Of a DNA stretch of 64,000 bases, positions 42,848 through 52,442 are shown one piece after another. The first letter of the stretch is position 1. Each line of letters opens with the position of its first letter. The DNA comes from Myxococcales bacterium (GTDB lineage Bacteria > Myxococcota_A > Polyangia > Polyangiales > JAFGIB01), in assembly GCA_029880325.1 (NCBI GenBank), contig JAOUOP010000006.1, positions 115,379 to 179,378 on the forward strand, given 5' to 3'. The notes under the pieces are model-generated. The model was not told where the DNA came from and ran no database searches. It worked only from the letters and a program-made list of their open reading frames with translations. The position numbers and the translations under genes are program-made.

Positions 42848-44329
42848 ATGCGCCGATTGACGATGCCACTCGCGGGACCACTCTGGCTGGCGCTCATGCT
42901 GTGCTGGGGCTGCGGGGGCGAAAATGGGAGCCAAGGCCCCGCTGACGCCGCCACCTCCGGCAGCACCACCGACCTAGGCAGCGCGGGTGGCGGTGTGGGT
43001 GGCAAAGACGCTACGGGCAGCCAAAGTGCGTCAAGCCCGGATGCCGCGCCCGACCCCGACGCCGCTCCGGGCGACGCCGGCAGCAACGCATCCGACGCGG
43101 GGGGCGAGCTCGCCGACGCCGGTGGCGCCCAAAGCCAACCACAGCAGACCGTCTGCAAGGCGCCGGTGGCAGCGACCAACCCGGGCAACACCTGCCCCGA
43201 CCAAAGCCCGGCGCCGCTCGAGGCCACCGTGGTCGGCAGCGGCCTTGCGCTCCCGGTCTGGGTCACGGCACCTCCGGGCGAAAACCAGCACATCTACGTC
43301 CTCGAGCGCGGCATGGGAGCCGGCGGCGACGGCCGCATCGTGATCCTCGACCGCGACAGCGGCACCGAGGTCTCGACCTTCTTGAGTCTCCCGGTGGCCT
43401 CCACCAGCAGCGCTGGCAGCGAGCTCGGGCTGCTGGGCCTGAGCTTCCATCCCGACTACCCCGCCGACCCGCGCTTCTTCATCAACTACACCGCAAGTGG
43501 CGACTTCGGCACCGAGACCCGCATCAGCGCCTTCGAAGTCTCGGCCGCCGATCCCTTCGTCGCCGACGCCGACAGCGAGGTGGTGCTACTGCGCTTCGAT
43601 CAACCCCAGAGCAACCATAACGGCGGCATGTTGGCCTTCGGCCCCGACGGCTGCCTCTTCGTCGGCACCGGCGACGGCGGCGGCTCCGGCGACGTGGGCA
43701 CGGGCCACGCCAGCGAGGGCAACGGCCAGAGCCTCGACACCGAGCACGGCAAGATCCTGCGCCTCGACGTGGACGCACCCGACGGCGCCGCCCCCGGCAA
43801 TCTGGAGGGCGCCGGCATCGCGCACATCTGGGACTGGGGCATTCGCAACGCCTGGCGCTTCAGCTTCGATCGCGAAACGGGCGACCTCTACATCGGCGAC
43901 GTCGGTCAGGGCGAATGGGAAGAGATCGACGTGGAACCCGCCGGCAGCGGCCTGCGCAACTACGGCTGGCCGATCATGGAAGCCAACCATTGCTACAACG
44001 CCGCCAGCTGCGACCAGGCCGGGCTCACACTGGCGGTGGACGAATATCCCCACGGCGGGGGCGATGACTGTGTCGTAGGCGGTCACGTCTACCGCGGCAG
44101 CGCCATCCCATCGCTCGGCGGCTACTACGTCTACGGCGACAACGGCAGTGGCCGCAAGGTCCGCGCCTTCGTCTGGGATGGCGCCGGCCGCTGCGGCGAC
44201 CAAACCCTGGAGCTGAGCGACCAACTGACCGTCGATGGCGATATTTTGTCATTCGGCGAAGACGGCCTAGGTGAGATCTACATCACCACGTCGGCCGGCA
44301 CGGTGTACCGCATCGAGGCGGCACCCTGA
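42848..44329 (+). CDS. PQQ-dependent sugar dehydrogenase-like lipoprotein (GSDH/aldose sugar dehydrogenase family)
   Basis: 493 residues from the ATG at 42848, which has AGGAAAAGGG upstream; an ATG at 42827 overlapping the previous stop (TGATG) is an alternative. Signal peptide with a weak lipobox, then a Gly/Ser/Asp/Ala-rich linker to about residue 95. The beta-propeller domain shows GLLGLSFHPDYPADPRFFIN, SNHNGGMLAFGPDGCLFVGT, GDGGGSGDV, HGKILRLDVD, WGIRNAWRFSFDRETGDLYI and GDVGQGEWEEIDV. These are the soluble glucose/aldose dehydrogenase signatures, including the catalytic His of the NHNGG segment. It oxidises sugars or alcohols outside the cytoplasm and may pass electrons to the adjacent diheme protein. 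Confidence 0.87.
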   Translation: MRRLTMPLAGPLWLALMLCWGCGGENGSQGPADAATSGSTTDLGSAGGGVGGKDATGSQSASSPDAAPDPDAAPGDAGSNASDAGGELADAGGAQSQPQQTVCKAPVAATNPGNTCPDQSPAPLEATVVGSGLALPVWVTAPPGENQHIYVLERGMGAGGDGRIVILDRDSGTEVSTFLSLPVASTSSAGSELGLLGLSFHPDYPADPRFFINYTASGDFGTETRISAFEVSAADPFVADADSEVVLLRFDQPQSNHNGGMLAFGPDGCLFVGTGDGGGSGDVGTGHASEGNGQSLDTEHGKILRLDVDAPDGAAPGNLEGAGIAHIWDWGIRNAWRFSFDRETGDLYIGDVGQGEWEEIDVEPAGSGLRNYGWPIMEANHCYNAASCDQAGLTLAVDEYPHGGGDDCVVGGHVYRGSAIPSLGGYYVYGDNGSGRKVRAFVWDGAGRCGDQTLELSDQLTVDGDILSFGEDGLGEIYITTSAGTVYRIEAAP

Positions 44330-44516
44330 GCGGGAGCCCCGAGCACGCGCGTCGAAAGCGATCTCGACCTCGGGCACACCTTCTTCGAAGCCCACAGCGC
44401 GCCCCCCGACAGGTGCGCTTTGTCGTCGGCGGTCGCCAGACCGATTGCGCCCGAAGCCGAACGCGGTAGGCTTTGCGAGCCCAGCGCCCGCGGCTGCAGT
44501 CCTGGCCGGCTTCCCC

Positions 44517-46847
44517 ATGACCGACCACGATGCGAGGACAGACGATCGCCGAGGCTATCCCATCGTCGGCCTCGGCTTGCTGCTCGCGGTAGGCGCCTGC
44601 CTTGCGCTGCTTGCGGCCGCGGCCGGCGCCGAGCAGCGGCCCGCCCCCCACGGCGACCTCCTGGCCGGGCGCCTACCGCTGCAGAGCCTCGGACTCCGCT
44701 GTGCCCCCTGCTTGACCGACGGTGTGGTGGCCCTCGAGGGCGAGCCTTGGAGTTCGCGGCTGACGGCTTCCCTCGAAAACGCCAGCGCACGGGTCGACTA
44801 CGACCTCGGCGCCCCGCGGGACATCGACAGCGTCTACCTGCAGGCCGACCACAACGACCTTTACGAACTGTGGATCTCGGATGACGGCCAGCGCTTTCGC
44901 CGCCTGTGGACTTCGCAAACCGTGCCCCTCGGCGGTCTGCGGGCGCGACAGCAGAGCGGGCTTGCGGGGCGAGCGCGCTACCTGCGGCTGAAGGCACGCG
45001 GCGGCGACGGTCGCTACAGCATCAGCGAACTCAAGCTCTTCGCAGAGCCGCCCGCCGACCTCTCGGCTTTCCTGCGCGTCGAAGCCCACGTGGCGCCGGC
45101 CGACTTCGCGATGCGCAGCGCCATGCTGCTGCTCGGCCTGGCGCTGGGCTTCGCGGTCCTGCTGTCGACGCGCGGCCGCTCACTCGCCCCCATCGCCGCC
45201 CTCCTGGCCTTGGCGGGCTGGCAGCTCTCCGAGCTCGTGAGCCTGATCGCCGAACACGGACCGGCGGGCCCGCGCGAGGTCGGCCTCTTGCGCGCCGTTG
45301 TGGCTGCTCTGGCGGCGCTGCTCGTGCTGCACGACTCGCCCTGGCTGGGCGGCTCGGCAGAAAATGGGCGGGGGCCCTTCGGCACGCGCCTGCGCTCACT
45401 GCTGCTGGCCGCCTGCGCCGTGGCCTCGGTGCTCGCGTTCTACAATTTGCTACAGCCCCAATTTCGCAACGTCGAGCAGGGGCGCGATACCTACGTCCAC
45501 CTGCTGGACCTGCGCCAGTATTACGCCACCGCCAAGTACTTCCCTGAAATCGGCTACCGCGGCCTGTACGCGGCCGACATCGCCGCCTACCGCGACGACC
45601 AGCAGGGGCGCGAGGGCCCGCGCCCGGCGCAGCTGCCGATGCGGGATCTGAAAAGCCACGCATTGACTACCGTGGCCGCCCAACAGGACTCCATCGCGCA
45701 CTACCGCGCGCGCTTCGATGCCGAGCGCTGGCAGGCCTATCGCCGCGACGCGCGCTACTTTCGGGCCGCGCTGGGTGAGGCCGCCTACTTCGACACCATG
45801 CGTGACTACGGCGGCAATGCGACGCCCGTGTGGATCGCCATGGCCGGAGCGTTCTTCAATCGCTTCGAAGCCGGCGAAGCGGGCTTTCTGTGGGGCGCCA
45901 CCGCCGATCTGCTGCTGCTGGCGCTGATGTTTGTGGCCATCGGGCGCAGCTTCGGACACCACACGGCTTTCTTGGCGATGGTGCTCTTCGGCGCCAACGA
46001 CTTCATCACCTACGGCACCAATTGGAGCGGCGCCACGCTGCGGCACGATTGGCTGGCCTATCTGGGCCTTGGCCTGAGCGCCCTGCGCGTCAAGCGCCAC
46101 GCCCTCGCCGGCGGCCTGCTCGCGCTTGCAACCGCGATCCGGGCGTTTCCGATCCTGGCCCTGGCCGGGGCGCTCTTGCCGCTCGCGGTGGATCTTCTGC
46201 AGGCACTGTGGCAGCGCTCGACGCCGCTGGGCACGGTGCTGCAGCGGCGGCGCGGCGAGCTTCGTCTGCTGATCGGGGCCCTGCTGACCGGTGCGCTGCT
46301 TTTCTTGTCCTCTGGCCTGCTTTTGTCCTTCGAGGCCTGGAGCGATTGGTTCGTCAAGGTCCAACAGCTGTCGGCCGAGCCCCACGGCAACCATATCGGG
46401 CTGCGCGCCGTGCTGGGAGGTTGGGGGCCCGATCAGGCGATCTTGCTTCGACATCGCGAACTTCTTCACATCGCTGCGATCACAACTTACAGCTATCTAG
46501 CGTTCCGCGCCGCCCGCAGGTGCGAGCCCGCCCATGCGGGTGTCTTCGGACTGAGCCTGCTACCTGTCTTCTTCTATCCCGCCAACTACTATCTACACAT
46601 CATCTGCCTGATGCCCCTGGGCCTGCGCGAGCTGCGCGGCTCGCTGCCATTTACCGCACGGCAGGCTCTCGCGCTCCTGGCGCTACTTTTGCTATGCGTG
46701 GCCCAGTACTTCGGCACGCTGCTGGAAGACGTGGGCATTCACTTTCACTACTCGACGCTGCTGCTCTTTGCCGCGCTGCCGCTCTACTTTTGGCTTTCGG
46801 CACCGGAGCAGGCGGAGGGCGTGGAGAAGGCTCCACAATCGCCCTGA
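44517..46847 (+). CDS. polytopic membrane glycosyltransferase-like protein with an N-terminal F5/8-type domain
   Basis: 776 residues from the ATG at 44517. First helix VGLGLLLAVGACLALLAAAA. Then a discoidin-like (F5/8 type C) beta-sandwich (about 45-180: ARVDYDLGAPRDIDSVYLQA, YELWISDDGQRFRRLWTS, RYLRLKARGGDGRYSISELK). From about 200 it has some 12 to 13 helices. The large loop with LRQYYATAKYFPEIGYRGLY and FGANDFITYGTNWSG resembles GT-C/DUF2029-type membrane glycosyltransferases that use polyprenyl-linked sugars. Sugar and acceptor are unknown. Located 187 bases after the sugar dehydrogenase gene; that spacer shows no gene. Confidence 0.75.
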   Translation: MTDHDARTDDRRGYPIVGLGLLLAVGACLALLAAAAGAEQRPAPHGDLLAGRLPLQSLGLRCAPCLTDGVVALEGEPWSSRLTASLENASARVDYDLGAPRDIDSVYLQADHNDLYELWISDDGQRFRRLWTSQTVPLGGLRARQQSGLAGRARYLRLKARGGDGRYSISELKLFAEPPADLSAFLRVEAHVAPADFAMRSAMLLLGLALGFAVLLSTRGRSLAPIAALLALAGWQLSELVSLIAEHGPAGPREVGLLRAVVAALAALLVLHDSPWLGGSAENGRGPFGTRLRSLLLAACAVASVLAFYNLLQPQFRNVEQGRDTYVHLLDLRQYYATAKYFPEIGYRGLYAADIAAYRDDQQGREGPRPAQLPMRDLKSHALTTVAAQQDSIAHYRARFDAERWQAYRRDARYFRAALGEAAYFDTMRDYGGNATPVWIAMAGAFFNRFEAGEAGFLWGATADLLLLALMFVAIGRSFGHHTAFLAMVLFGANDFITYGTNWSGATLRHDWLAYLGLGLSALRVKRHALAGGLLALATAIRAFPILALAGALLPLAVDLLQALWQRSTPLGTVLQRRRGELRLLIGALLTGALLFLSSGLLLSFEAWSDWFVKVQQLSAEPHGNHIGLRAVLGGWGPDQAILLRHRELLHIAAITTYSYLAFRAARRCEPAHAGVFGLSLLPVFFYPANYYLHIICLMPLGLRELRGSLPFTARQALALLALLLLCVAQYFGTLLEDVGIHFHYSTLLLFAALPLYFWLSAPEQAEGVEKAPQSP

Positions 46848-46930
46848 CGCTCGCGCAGTGCCTCGGCCAGCTCACGGGCGGATACGAGCCGCAATCGAAA
46901 GCCACGATCACAGTCCCGAGACCGCCGCGC

Positions 46931-47983
46931 TCAGAACTCGGTGTCGACCGCCTCCTCCGAAGGGGCGGCGAAGTCCGTGTCCGTCAGCGCCTCGACCAGG
47001 CCGTCGAGTCCGCTCGAGACCCGCTCCAGCTTCGAGAAGTGCGCAATGTGGTAGAGCGCATCGCCCTCGTTGACGAGCGGCAGTTGGGTCGCGCCGATGA
47101 CGATGCCATCGCGCGGCGCCCTCACCTCGGTCGAGTCGGCGCCGAGCGGGTCGGTGATGGTAGCGATCACCTGTTCGGCCTCCACCGTCGCACCCAGGCT
47201 GACCCGGCTGCGCAGCACGCCGCTCTCGGGCGCCCGACACCAGGCGCTGCCATTGGCCCTGAAGCTCACCCGCGGCCGGCTGCGCTTGCGCGGCTCGACC
47301 ATGCCCAGCTCCTCCATCACCGCGAAGATGCCCCGGAGTCCCGCGCGAATGGCGAGTTCGTCGAAACGCAGCGCCTGGCCGCCCTCGTAGAGCAGGATCG
47401 GTTTGCCCAGCTCCGCAGCCGCCGCGCGCAGGGAGCCGTCGCGCAGACGCGAGTCGAGCAGCACCGGCGCACCAAAGGCCTGCGCCAGCCGCACGGTGGG
47501 CTCGTGGTCGAGCGAGGCGCGCACCTGGGGCAGGTTGCTGCGGTGCATGGAGCCCGTATGCAGGTCGATGCCGGCGTCGGCGGGAGCCACCACCTGGCTC
47601 AGCAAAACGTCAGCCAATCGCGCCGCCAGCGAACCGCGCTCGCTGCCCGGAAAGCTGCGGTTGAGGTCGCGCCGATCGGGCAGGTAGCGGTTTTGATGCA
47701 GAAAGCCGTAGACATTGACCACCGGCACCGCCAGCAGCGTGCCGCGCAGCCGGCGCAGGCGCCCGCTCTGGACCAGGCGCCGCACGATCTCGACGCCATT
47801 GATCTCATCGCCGTGGATCGCCGCCGTCACAAAGAGGCACGGCCCAGGCTTCTTGCCGTGCACCACGCGCACCGACAGGTTGACGTCGTCGGCGGTGTAG
47901 CGGCGGGCGATGCCCAGTTTGACGGTGGCCGCCGACCCCGGAGCCACCTCGACCCCGCCCAGGGAGAACGTCGCTCTCACCAC
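46931..47983 (-). CDS. succinylglutamate desuccinylase/aspartoacylase-family zinc hydrolase
   Basis: 350 residues, GTG start (47983, or 47980). M14-type carboxypeptidase fold: zinc ligands His and Glu in AAIHGDEINGVEIVRRL and His in GIDLHTGSMHRSNLP. LAVPVVNVYGFLHQNRYLPD, RRDLNRSFPGSERGS and LLYEGGQALRFDE are family landmarks. The C-terminal beta domain (about 255-330) has GVLRSRVSLGATVEAEQVIA. The family deacylates N-acyl amino acids or related amides; the exact substrate is unknown. It is monocistronic, or leads no other gene, and is oriented like the antiporter gene upstream of it. Confidence 0.85.
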   Translation of the reverse strand: MVRATFSLGGVEVAPGSAATVKLGIARRYTADDVNLSVRVVHGKKPGPCLFVTAAIHGDEINGVEIVRRLVQSGRLRRLRGTLLAVPVVNVYGFLHQNRYLPDRRDLNRSFPGSERGSLAARLADVLLSQVVAPADAGIDLHTGSMHRSNLPQVRASLDHEPTVRLAQAFGAPVLLDSRLRDGSLRAAAAELGKPILLYEGGQALRFDELAIRAGLRGIFAVMEELGMVEPRKRSRPRVSFRANGSAWCRAPESGVLRSRVSLGATVEAEQVIATITDPLGADSTEVRAPRDGIVIGATQLPLVNEGDALYHIAHFSKLERVSSGLDGLVEALTDTDFAAPSEEAVDTEF

Positions 47984-48141
47984 CGGGCCCGCTCACGCGC
48001 CGCGCCAGCGTGCTGCCCGTCCCCAATGGCGTTCTTCGGCTTGCAATCTGGCACGGTAGCGCTCGCTGGCCGTCTACTCACACGGCCGAGGCCCGGCAGA
48101 GTAGCACCGGCCGCGCGCGAAGAAAGGCCCCCGGGCGCGCT

Positions 48142-49467
48142 TCAGGAATCGGCCGGCGCCGGCGCGGCCGGTGGCGGCTCGCTCGGCGGCAGCGAGGGCG
48201 TCTCGGGCACGGACTCGCGCGCGGAAGTCTCCACGGCCGCGGGCCCCACCTCGAGCAGCTCGGCGGGCAGCCGACCCTTGTAGATCGGAAAACCCACGGC
48301 GAAAATCGCGATGGAGCCGACCACGGCGGCGAAGATCGCAACCGGCAGCAGCTCCGTATCGGGCACGCCCATCTGATGCGGCAGCATCGCCAGCACGCCC
48401 GCGGCCATGCCGCGCGGCAGGGTAATGATGACCATGGTGCGCGCCGAAGGCGGAAAGCCCGCGCCGAGCAAGCCCAACCAGACGGCCGGAACCCGTGCGA
48501 TCAGCAACACCACGCTCAGCCCCAAACCCACGGCCACCAGGCTCCAGGGTGGCCCCAGCATGGCGCCGATGAAGGTGAAGAAGAAGGACTTCACGATGAA
48601 GGTCATCTGATCGTGAAAGCCCTCGATGGAACGCCCCAGGCTCGCCTGCTTGGCCAGACCGATGACATTGGACAGCGCCGGCGCGTTACCGGTAATCGCC
48701 GCCACCGACAGGATCGCCAGCGCCGCGCTGCCGCCCATGCTGTCGACCAGCACGTACAGCAAAAGCAGCGTGCCCAGGATGATCGGGTAGCCCGAGGAAC
48801 TCTTGCGCAGCCGCCGCAGCACCAGGATCAGCAGAAGCCCGGTCACGCAACCGACGCCGAGCCCGATGCCGAAGCCGCGCCCCAACTCGCCGGCCGCGGC
48901 CACGAAGTCGGTCGAACCACTGACGACCACCCGAATCACGGCCACCGCGACCACCACGCACAGCACGTCGGTGATCGCGCTTTCGAGGCTCAAGAGCGTC
49001 GACAGGCGCGACGACAGCCGCGCCTTGCTCAGGGCCGGCATGATAATGACCGAACTCGAGCCGCCCACGATGGCCCCGACCAGAAGCCCGTGCATCCAGT
49101 TCCAGCTCTCGGGCAACCAACCGAAGACACCGGCCAGCGCCGTGGCGGCGGTCACGGCCGCAACTGAAAAGCAAAAGCTCAACAGCGCCGTGGTCGAGCC
49201 GCGCCCGGCGGCCTTGCCCAACTCCGACAACCGCAGGCTCGAGCCGCCGTCGAAGAGCACGATCACCAGCGTCAGCGCTCCGAAGTAAGGCGCCACCGCC
49301 AAAAGCCGCTCGCGCGAGAGGATGCCGGTGATGGGCCCCAGCAGCATCCCCACCCCGATCAGCCAAACCACGTCGGGTACGCCGGTGCGCTCGAAGGCGA
49401 CCTCCCCGATCACGCCCAGGATGAAGATGGCGGCGACGACGATGAGGAAGACGGAGACGGGATCCAC
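48142..49467 (-). CDS. CPA-type monovalent cation/proton antiporter
   Basis: 441 residues from a GTG at 49467, with CGAGGCACC upstream; a start at 49518 is possible. About 12 to 13 helices: SVFLIVVAAIFILGVIGEVA, DVVWLIGVGMLLGPITGILS, FGALTLVIVLFDGGSSLRLS, HGLLVGAIVGGSSSVIIMPA, LLSLESAITDVLCVVVAVAV and FHDQMTFIVKSFFFTFIGAM. The FDGGSSL segment and the LSLESAITD motif (Asp in the transport site) are typical of NhaP/KefB-type antiporters. There is no TrkA-N domain; the C-terminal 50 residues are soluble and Pro-rich. Substrate Na+ or K+ is undetermined. Confidence 0.87.
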   Translation of the reverse strand: MDPVSVFLIVVAAIFILGVIGEVAFERTGVPDVVWLIGVGMLLGPITGILSRERLLAVAPYFGALTLVIVLFDGGSSLRLSELGKAAGRGSTTALLSFCFSVAAVTAATALAGVFGWLPESWNWMHGLLVGAIVGGSSSVIIMPALSKARLSSRLSTLLSLESAITDVLCVVVAVAVIRVVVSGSTDFVAAAGELGRGFGIGLGVGCVTGLLLILVLRRLRKSSSGYPIILGTLLLLYVLVDSMGGSAALAILSVAAITGNAPALSNVIGLAKQASLGRSIEGFHDQMTFIVKSFFFTFIGAMLGPPWSLVAVGLGLSVVLLIARVPAVWLGLLGAGFPPSARTMVIITLPRGMAAGVLAMLPHQMGVPDTELLPVAIFAAVVGSIAIFAVGFPIYKGRLPAELLEVGPAAVETSARESVPETPSLPPSEPPPAAPAPADS

Positions 49468-49592
49468 GTGCGGTGCCTCGGCTGAACGCGAGCACCCCGC
49501 GCCGTGAGGGCGACGCACTCGCGTTCACTACTGTCGACCCGACAGCGATGGGCGTCAACCTTGTTGCAGGCCGCCGAGTCCGGAGCGGGGAA

Positions 49593-51392
49593 CTACCGCC
49601 CGTCGCCACCCTGCGAGAGCGCCACAGGCGGCGGAATCGACAGCGGTGCGCCACAACCGATGCGGTCGGATGGCTCGCGCGGGTCATCGTCGGCGGCGGT
49701 CCAGGGTTTCCCCTCGCCTTGACCCGCAGCCGACAACACCGCGTCGTGGGTGCGCAGGTGGATCCGGCCCTCCTCGGCCAGCCGCTGCAACAGACCCGTG
49801 CGGTGCATCACATCGCGCACGGGCCCCTTCACGTGGGAGAAAATCAGCCGAATGCCGCGCTCCCGGTAGTCCTGCTCCAGTTCCTGCAGGGCATCCTCGG
49901 CCGAGCTATCGAGCTGGTTGATGCCACCGGCGTCGAGCACCAGCCCCTTGAGCGGCTCACCCATGGCGGCTTCGAGCTTGGCCAGGGTCTGCTTCAGGAA
50001 GGTCACGTTGCCGAAATAGAACTGGGCGTCGATGCGCACCACCAAAACGCCCGGCAACTCGACGGCGTGGGGGTGGCGCTTGACGTTCAGGTAGGCCTCG
50101 GTGCCGGGGATGCGACCGAGCACCGCCACGTGTGGGCGCGTGGTCCGAATCAGAAAGAGCAAGAGCGACAGCCCCACGCCCGCCAGGATCCCGAACTGAA
50201 TGCCCACGCTGAGCGTCATCGCGAACGTGAAGAGCAACAACCACAGGTCATTGCGCTCCACCCGCCACAGCTTCAGCGGCTCGCGCAGATCGAAGAGCCC
50301 GAAGACCGCAGTCATGATCACCGCCGCCAGCACCGCCTTGGGCATGTAGTAGAAGAGCGGCGTCAGAAAGATCAGCGTCAGCGCGATCAGAAGCGCCGTG
50401 ACCACGCCGGCCATGGGCGTGCGCGCACCCGCCTGGGCATTGACCGCCGTGCGCGAGAAGCCGCCGGCCACCGGATAGCCGCCCACCAGACTGCCGCCCA
50501 GGTTGGCCATGCCGAGCGCCACGAGTTCCTGGCCAGGCCGGATCTCGTAGCCGTGCAGGCGCGAGAAGTGTTTGCCGACGGTCAGGGCCTCGACGAAGGA
50601 GATGAGTGCAATGGTAAAGGCCGAAGGCAGCAGGCTCGAGGCCGCCGCGAGGTCGAAAGCGGGCAGCGACAGGGCGGGCAGCCCCGCGGGCACCTCCCCC
50701 ACGATCTGCACGCCACTTGCGTCGAGCCCGAGCGCCACCACCGCGAGGGTGGCGCCCACGACCGCGACCATCGCCCGCGGCACCCGCGGGGCCATGCGCT
50801 TGAGCAGCAAGAGCAAGACGGTGGCACCGGCCCCGATGGCGAGCGTGGCCCAGTGCCAGGCCGACAGCTGCGACAACGCAGAGCCGATCACCGCATGGAC
50901 GTGGTGGGTGCGCGGCAGCTCTAGGCCCAGCATATGCTTGAGCTGGCTAAAACCGATGATCAGGGCCGCGGCCGACATGAAGCCGGAAAGCACCGGTCGC
51001 GACAGGAAGTTGGCGAGAAAGCCAAGCCCGAACACACCCAAGAGCAGCTGTACCGCGCCCGCCATGGCGCCCAGCATGATCGCGTGGGCCAGGTAGGCCT
51101 CGCTGCCGCTCTCGGCGATGGCCGAGACCGCCACCGCAACCAGTAGTGAATCCATGGCCACCGGGCCGACGCCCAACTCGCGCACGGTGCCGAAGACGGC
51201 ATAGACCAAAAGCGGCACCGTCGAGGCGTAGAGACCGACCACCGGCGGCAGACCCGCCAACATGGCGTAGCCCATACCCTGGGGAATCAGCATGACGCCT
51301 GTCGTAATACCGGCCACCAGGTCGGCGCTGGCGTCCTCGCGCCGGTAACGGGGCAGCCAGTCGAGAATCGGAAATATCGCAGAAAGTCGCAT
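49593..51392 (-). CDS. SulP-family sulfate permease with STAS domain
   Basis: 599 residues from the ATG at 51392, which gives the usual FPILDWLPRYRRED start. SulP signatures: DLVAGITTGVMLIPQGMGYA, MLAGLPPVVGLYASTVPLLV, QELVALGMANLGGSLVGGYP and GGFSRTAVNAQAGARTPMAG. C-terminal STAS domain (about 440-550): VLVVRIDAQFYFGNVTFLKQ, LDAGGINQLDSSAEDALQEL, where DSSA carries the anti-sigma-antagonist-like Ser. It is the last gene of the operon with persulfide dioxygenase-rhodanese and two YeeE genes. Sulfate or another sulfur oxyanion is thus the likely substrate, as export of an oxidation product or as uptake. Confidence 0.92.
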   Translation of the reverse strand: MRLSAIFPILDWLPRYRREDASADLVAGITTGVMLIPQGMGYAMLAGLPPVVGLYASTVPLLVYAVFGTVRELGVGPVAMDSLLVAVAVSAIAESGSEAYLAHAIMLGAMAGAVQLLLGVFGLGFLANFLSRPVLSGFMSAAALIIGFSQLKHMLGLELPRTHHVHAVIGSALSQLSAWHWATLAIGAGATVLLLLLKRMAPRVPRAMVAVVGATLAVVALGLDASGVQIVGEVPAGLPALSLPAFDLAAASSLLPSAFTIALISFVEALTVGKHFSRLHGYEIRPGQELVALGMANLGGSLVGGYPVAGGFSRTAVNAQAGARTPMAGVVTALLIALTLIFLTPLFYYMPKAVLAAVIMTAVFGLFDLREPLKLWRVERNDLWLLLFTFAMTLSVGIQFGILAGVGLSLLLFLIRTTRPHVAVLGRIPGTEAYLNVKRHPHAVELPGVLVVRIDAQFYFGNVTFLKQTLAKLEAAMGEPLKGLVLDAGGINQLDSSAEDALQELEQDYRERGIRLIFSHVKGPVRDVMHRTGLLQRLAEEGRIHLRTHDAVLSAAGQGEGKPWTAADDDPREPSDRIGCGAPLSIPPPVALSQGGDGR

Positions 51393-51488
51393 CAGAGCCC
51401 TGCGATTATCGCGCACTTTGCCGCCCGCCGCGCCCCGCCCTGGTGAAGACCAGGCGGCGCGGTCGATGGAGAGTGTAGACCGCATGGC

Positions 51489-51983
51489 TCAGGCCTTGGG
51501 TAGCGCCGCCGCGGGCGTCGTGCGCTCGCCGCTGCCGTCGGCTTCGCTGCCGCCGGAACTGGCGGCCGGGGTCGCCACGCGATCGAAGAGTTGAAAGAGC
51601 AACATCCCGGCGACCATCGAGGCGAAGAAGACCGAGCCCGTGAGCTGGCCACTGCCAAAAGCCACCGTGCCGGGTCCCGGACAAAAACCCGAAAGCCCCC
51701 AGCCGACGCCGAAAAGCAGCGAGCCCAGCAGCAGCCTGCGATCGACCTGACGACCGGCCACCACCATGAAGCGCTGGGCGTAGACCGGCAGCGTGCGCGC
51801 GGTGATGAAGCGATAGAGCGGCGCGTAGACGCCGATGGCACCCAGCATCACGAAGGCCAGGCTGGGATCCCAGTGGCCGAAAACGTCCAGAAAGCCGAGC
51901 ACCTTGGCCGGACGGGCCATGCCACCGAGGAGCAGGCCGCCCCCGAAGAGAGCGCCGATCAGCATCGAACCGAGAAATTGCAT
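51489..51983 (-). CDS. YeeE/YedE half-size sulfur-compound transporter, second half
   Basis: 164 residues. Helices at the N-terminus (MLIGALFGGGLLLGGMARPA), AFVMLGAIGVYAPLYRFITA, and LLLGSLLFGVGWGLSGFCPG. The SGFCPGPGTVAFGSG loop holds the conserved Cys of the YeeE/YedE fold, which in YeeE conducts thiosulfate through Cys relays. The start codon overlaps the stop of the first half by one base (TGATG). The C-terminal 35 residues are a Ser/Gly/Ala/Thr tail. Together the two halves probably form one channel. Confidence 0.88.
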   Translation of the reverse strand: MQFLGSMLIGALFGGGLLLGGMARPAKVLGFLDVFGHWDPSLAFVMLGAIGVYAPLYRFITARTLPVYAQRFMVVAGRQVDRRLLLGSLLFGVGWGLSGFCPGPGTVAFGSGQLTGSVFFASMVAGMLLFQLFDRVATPAASSGGSEADGSGERTTPAAALPKA

Positions 51984-52426
51984 CACAGCCCACCTCCGAT
52001 CAGATGCCGCACCACGAAAACGCTGGCGACGCCGGCCGCCATGAAAACGCCGGTGGCCGCCAACGAGCGCGGCGAGAGCCGAGAGATACCGCAAACGCCG
52101 TGGCCGCTAGTACAACCGTTGGCCAGGCGCGTGCCGAAACCAACCAGCAGGCCTCCCAGCACCACGGCCCAGGTCCCGACCCCGCCGCCCAAGTCGACCG
52201 AGGCGGGCCAGGCCCAGGCGGCCAGCACGCCCGCAGCCACCAGACCGGCGAGGAAGCCACCGCGCCAGGCCAGGTCGCCGCGCGCAAAGCCGAGCAGGCC
52301 GCCCAGGATGCCGCTGACGCCGGCCACCCGGCCCTGGAATCGCAGCACCGCGGCCGAAGCCAACCCGATCAACACTCCGCCGAGCAGCGAGGCCACCGGC
52401 GTCATCTCTTGCACATTTACGTTCAT
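51983..52426 (-). CDS. YeeE/YedE half-size sulfur-compound transporter, first half
   Basis: 147 residues with four helices. ASLLGGVLIGLASAAVLRFQ, GRVAGVSGILGGLLGFARGD, and the diagnostic RLANGCTSGHGVCGISRLSP loop, which carries two Cys. It is the first of two adjacent half genes. It lies 16 bases downstream of the persulfide dioxygenase-rhodanese gene. It fits uptake or export of thiosulfate or another reduced sulfur species linked to sulfane-sulfur oxidation. Confidence 0.9.
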   Translation of the reverse strand: MNVNVQEMTPVASLLGGVLIGLASAAVLRFQGRVAGVSGILGGLLGFARGDLAWRGGFLAGLVAAGVLAAWAWPASVDLGGGVGTWAVVLGGLLVGFGTRLANGCTSGHGVCGISRLSPRSLAATGVFMAAGVASVFVVRHLIGGGL

Positions 52427-52442
52427 CGTTTCGCACCAGCGG

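Noticed and set aside
49551..49585. TTGACG on the minus strand ahead of the antiporter gene
   Set aside because: No acceptable -10 hexamer with a TA start at 16 to 18 bases.
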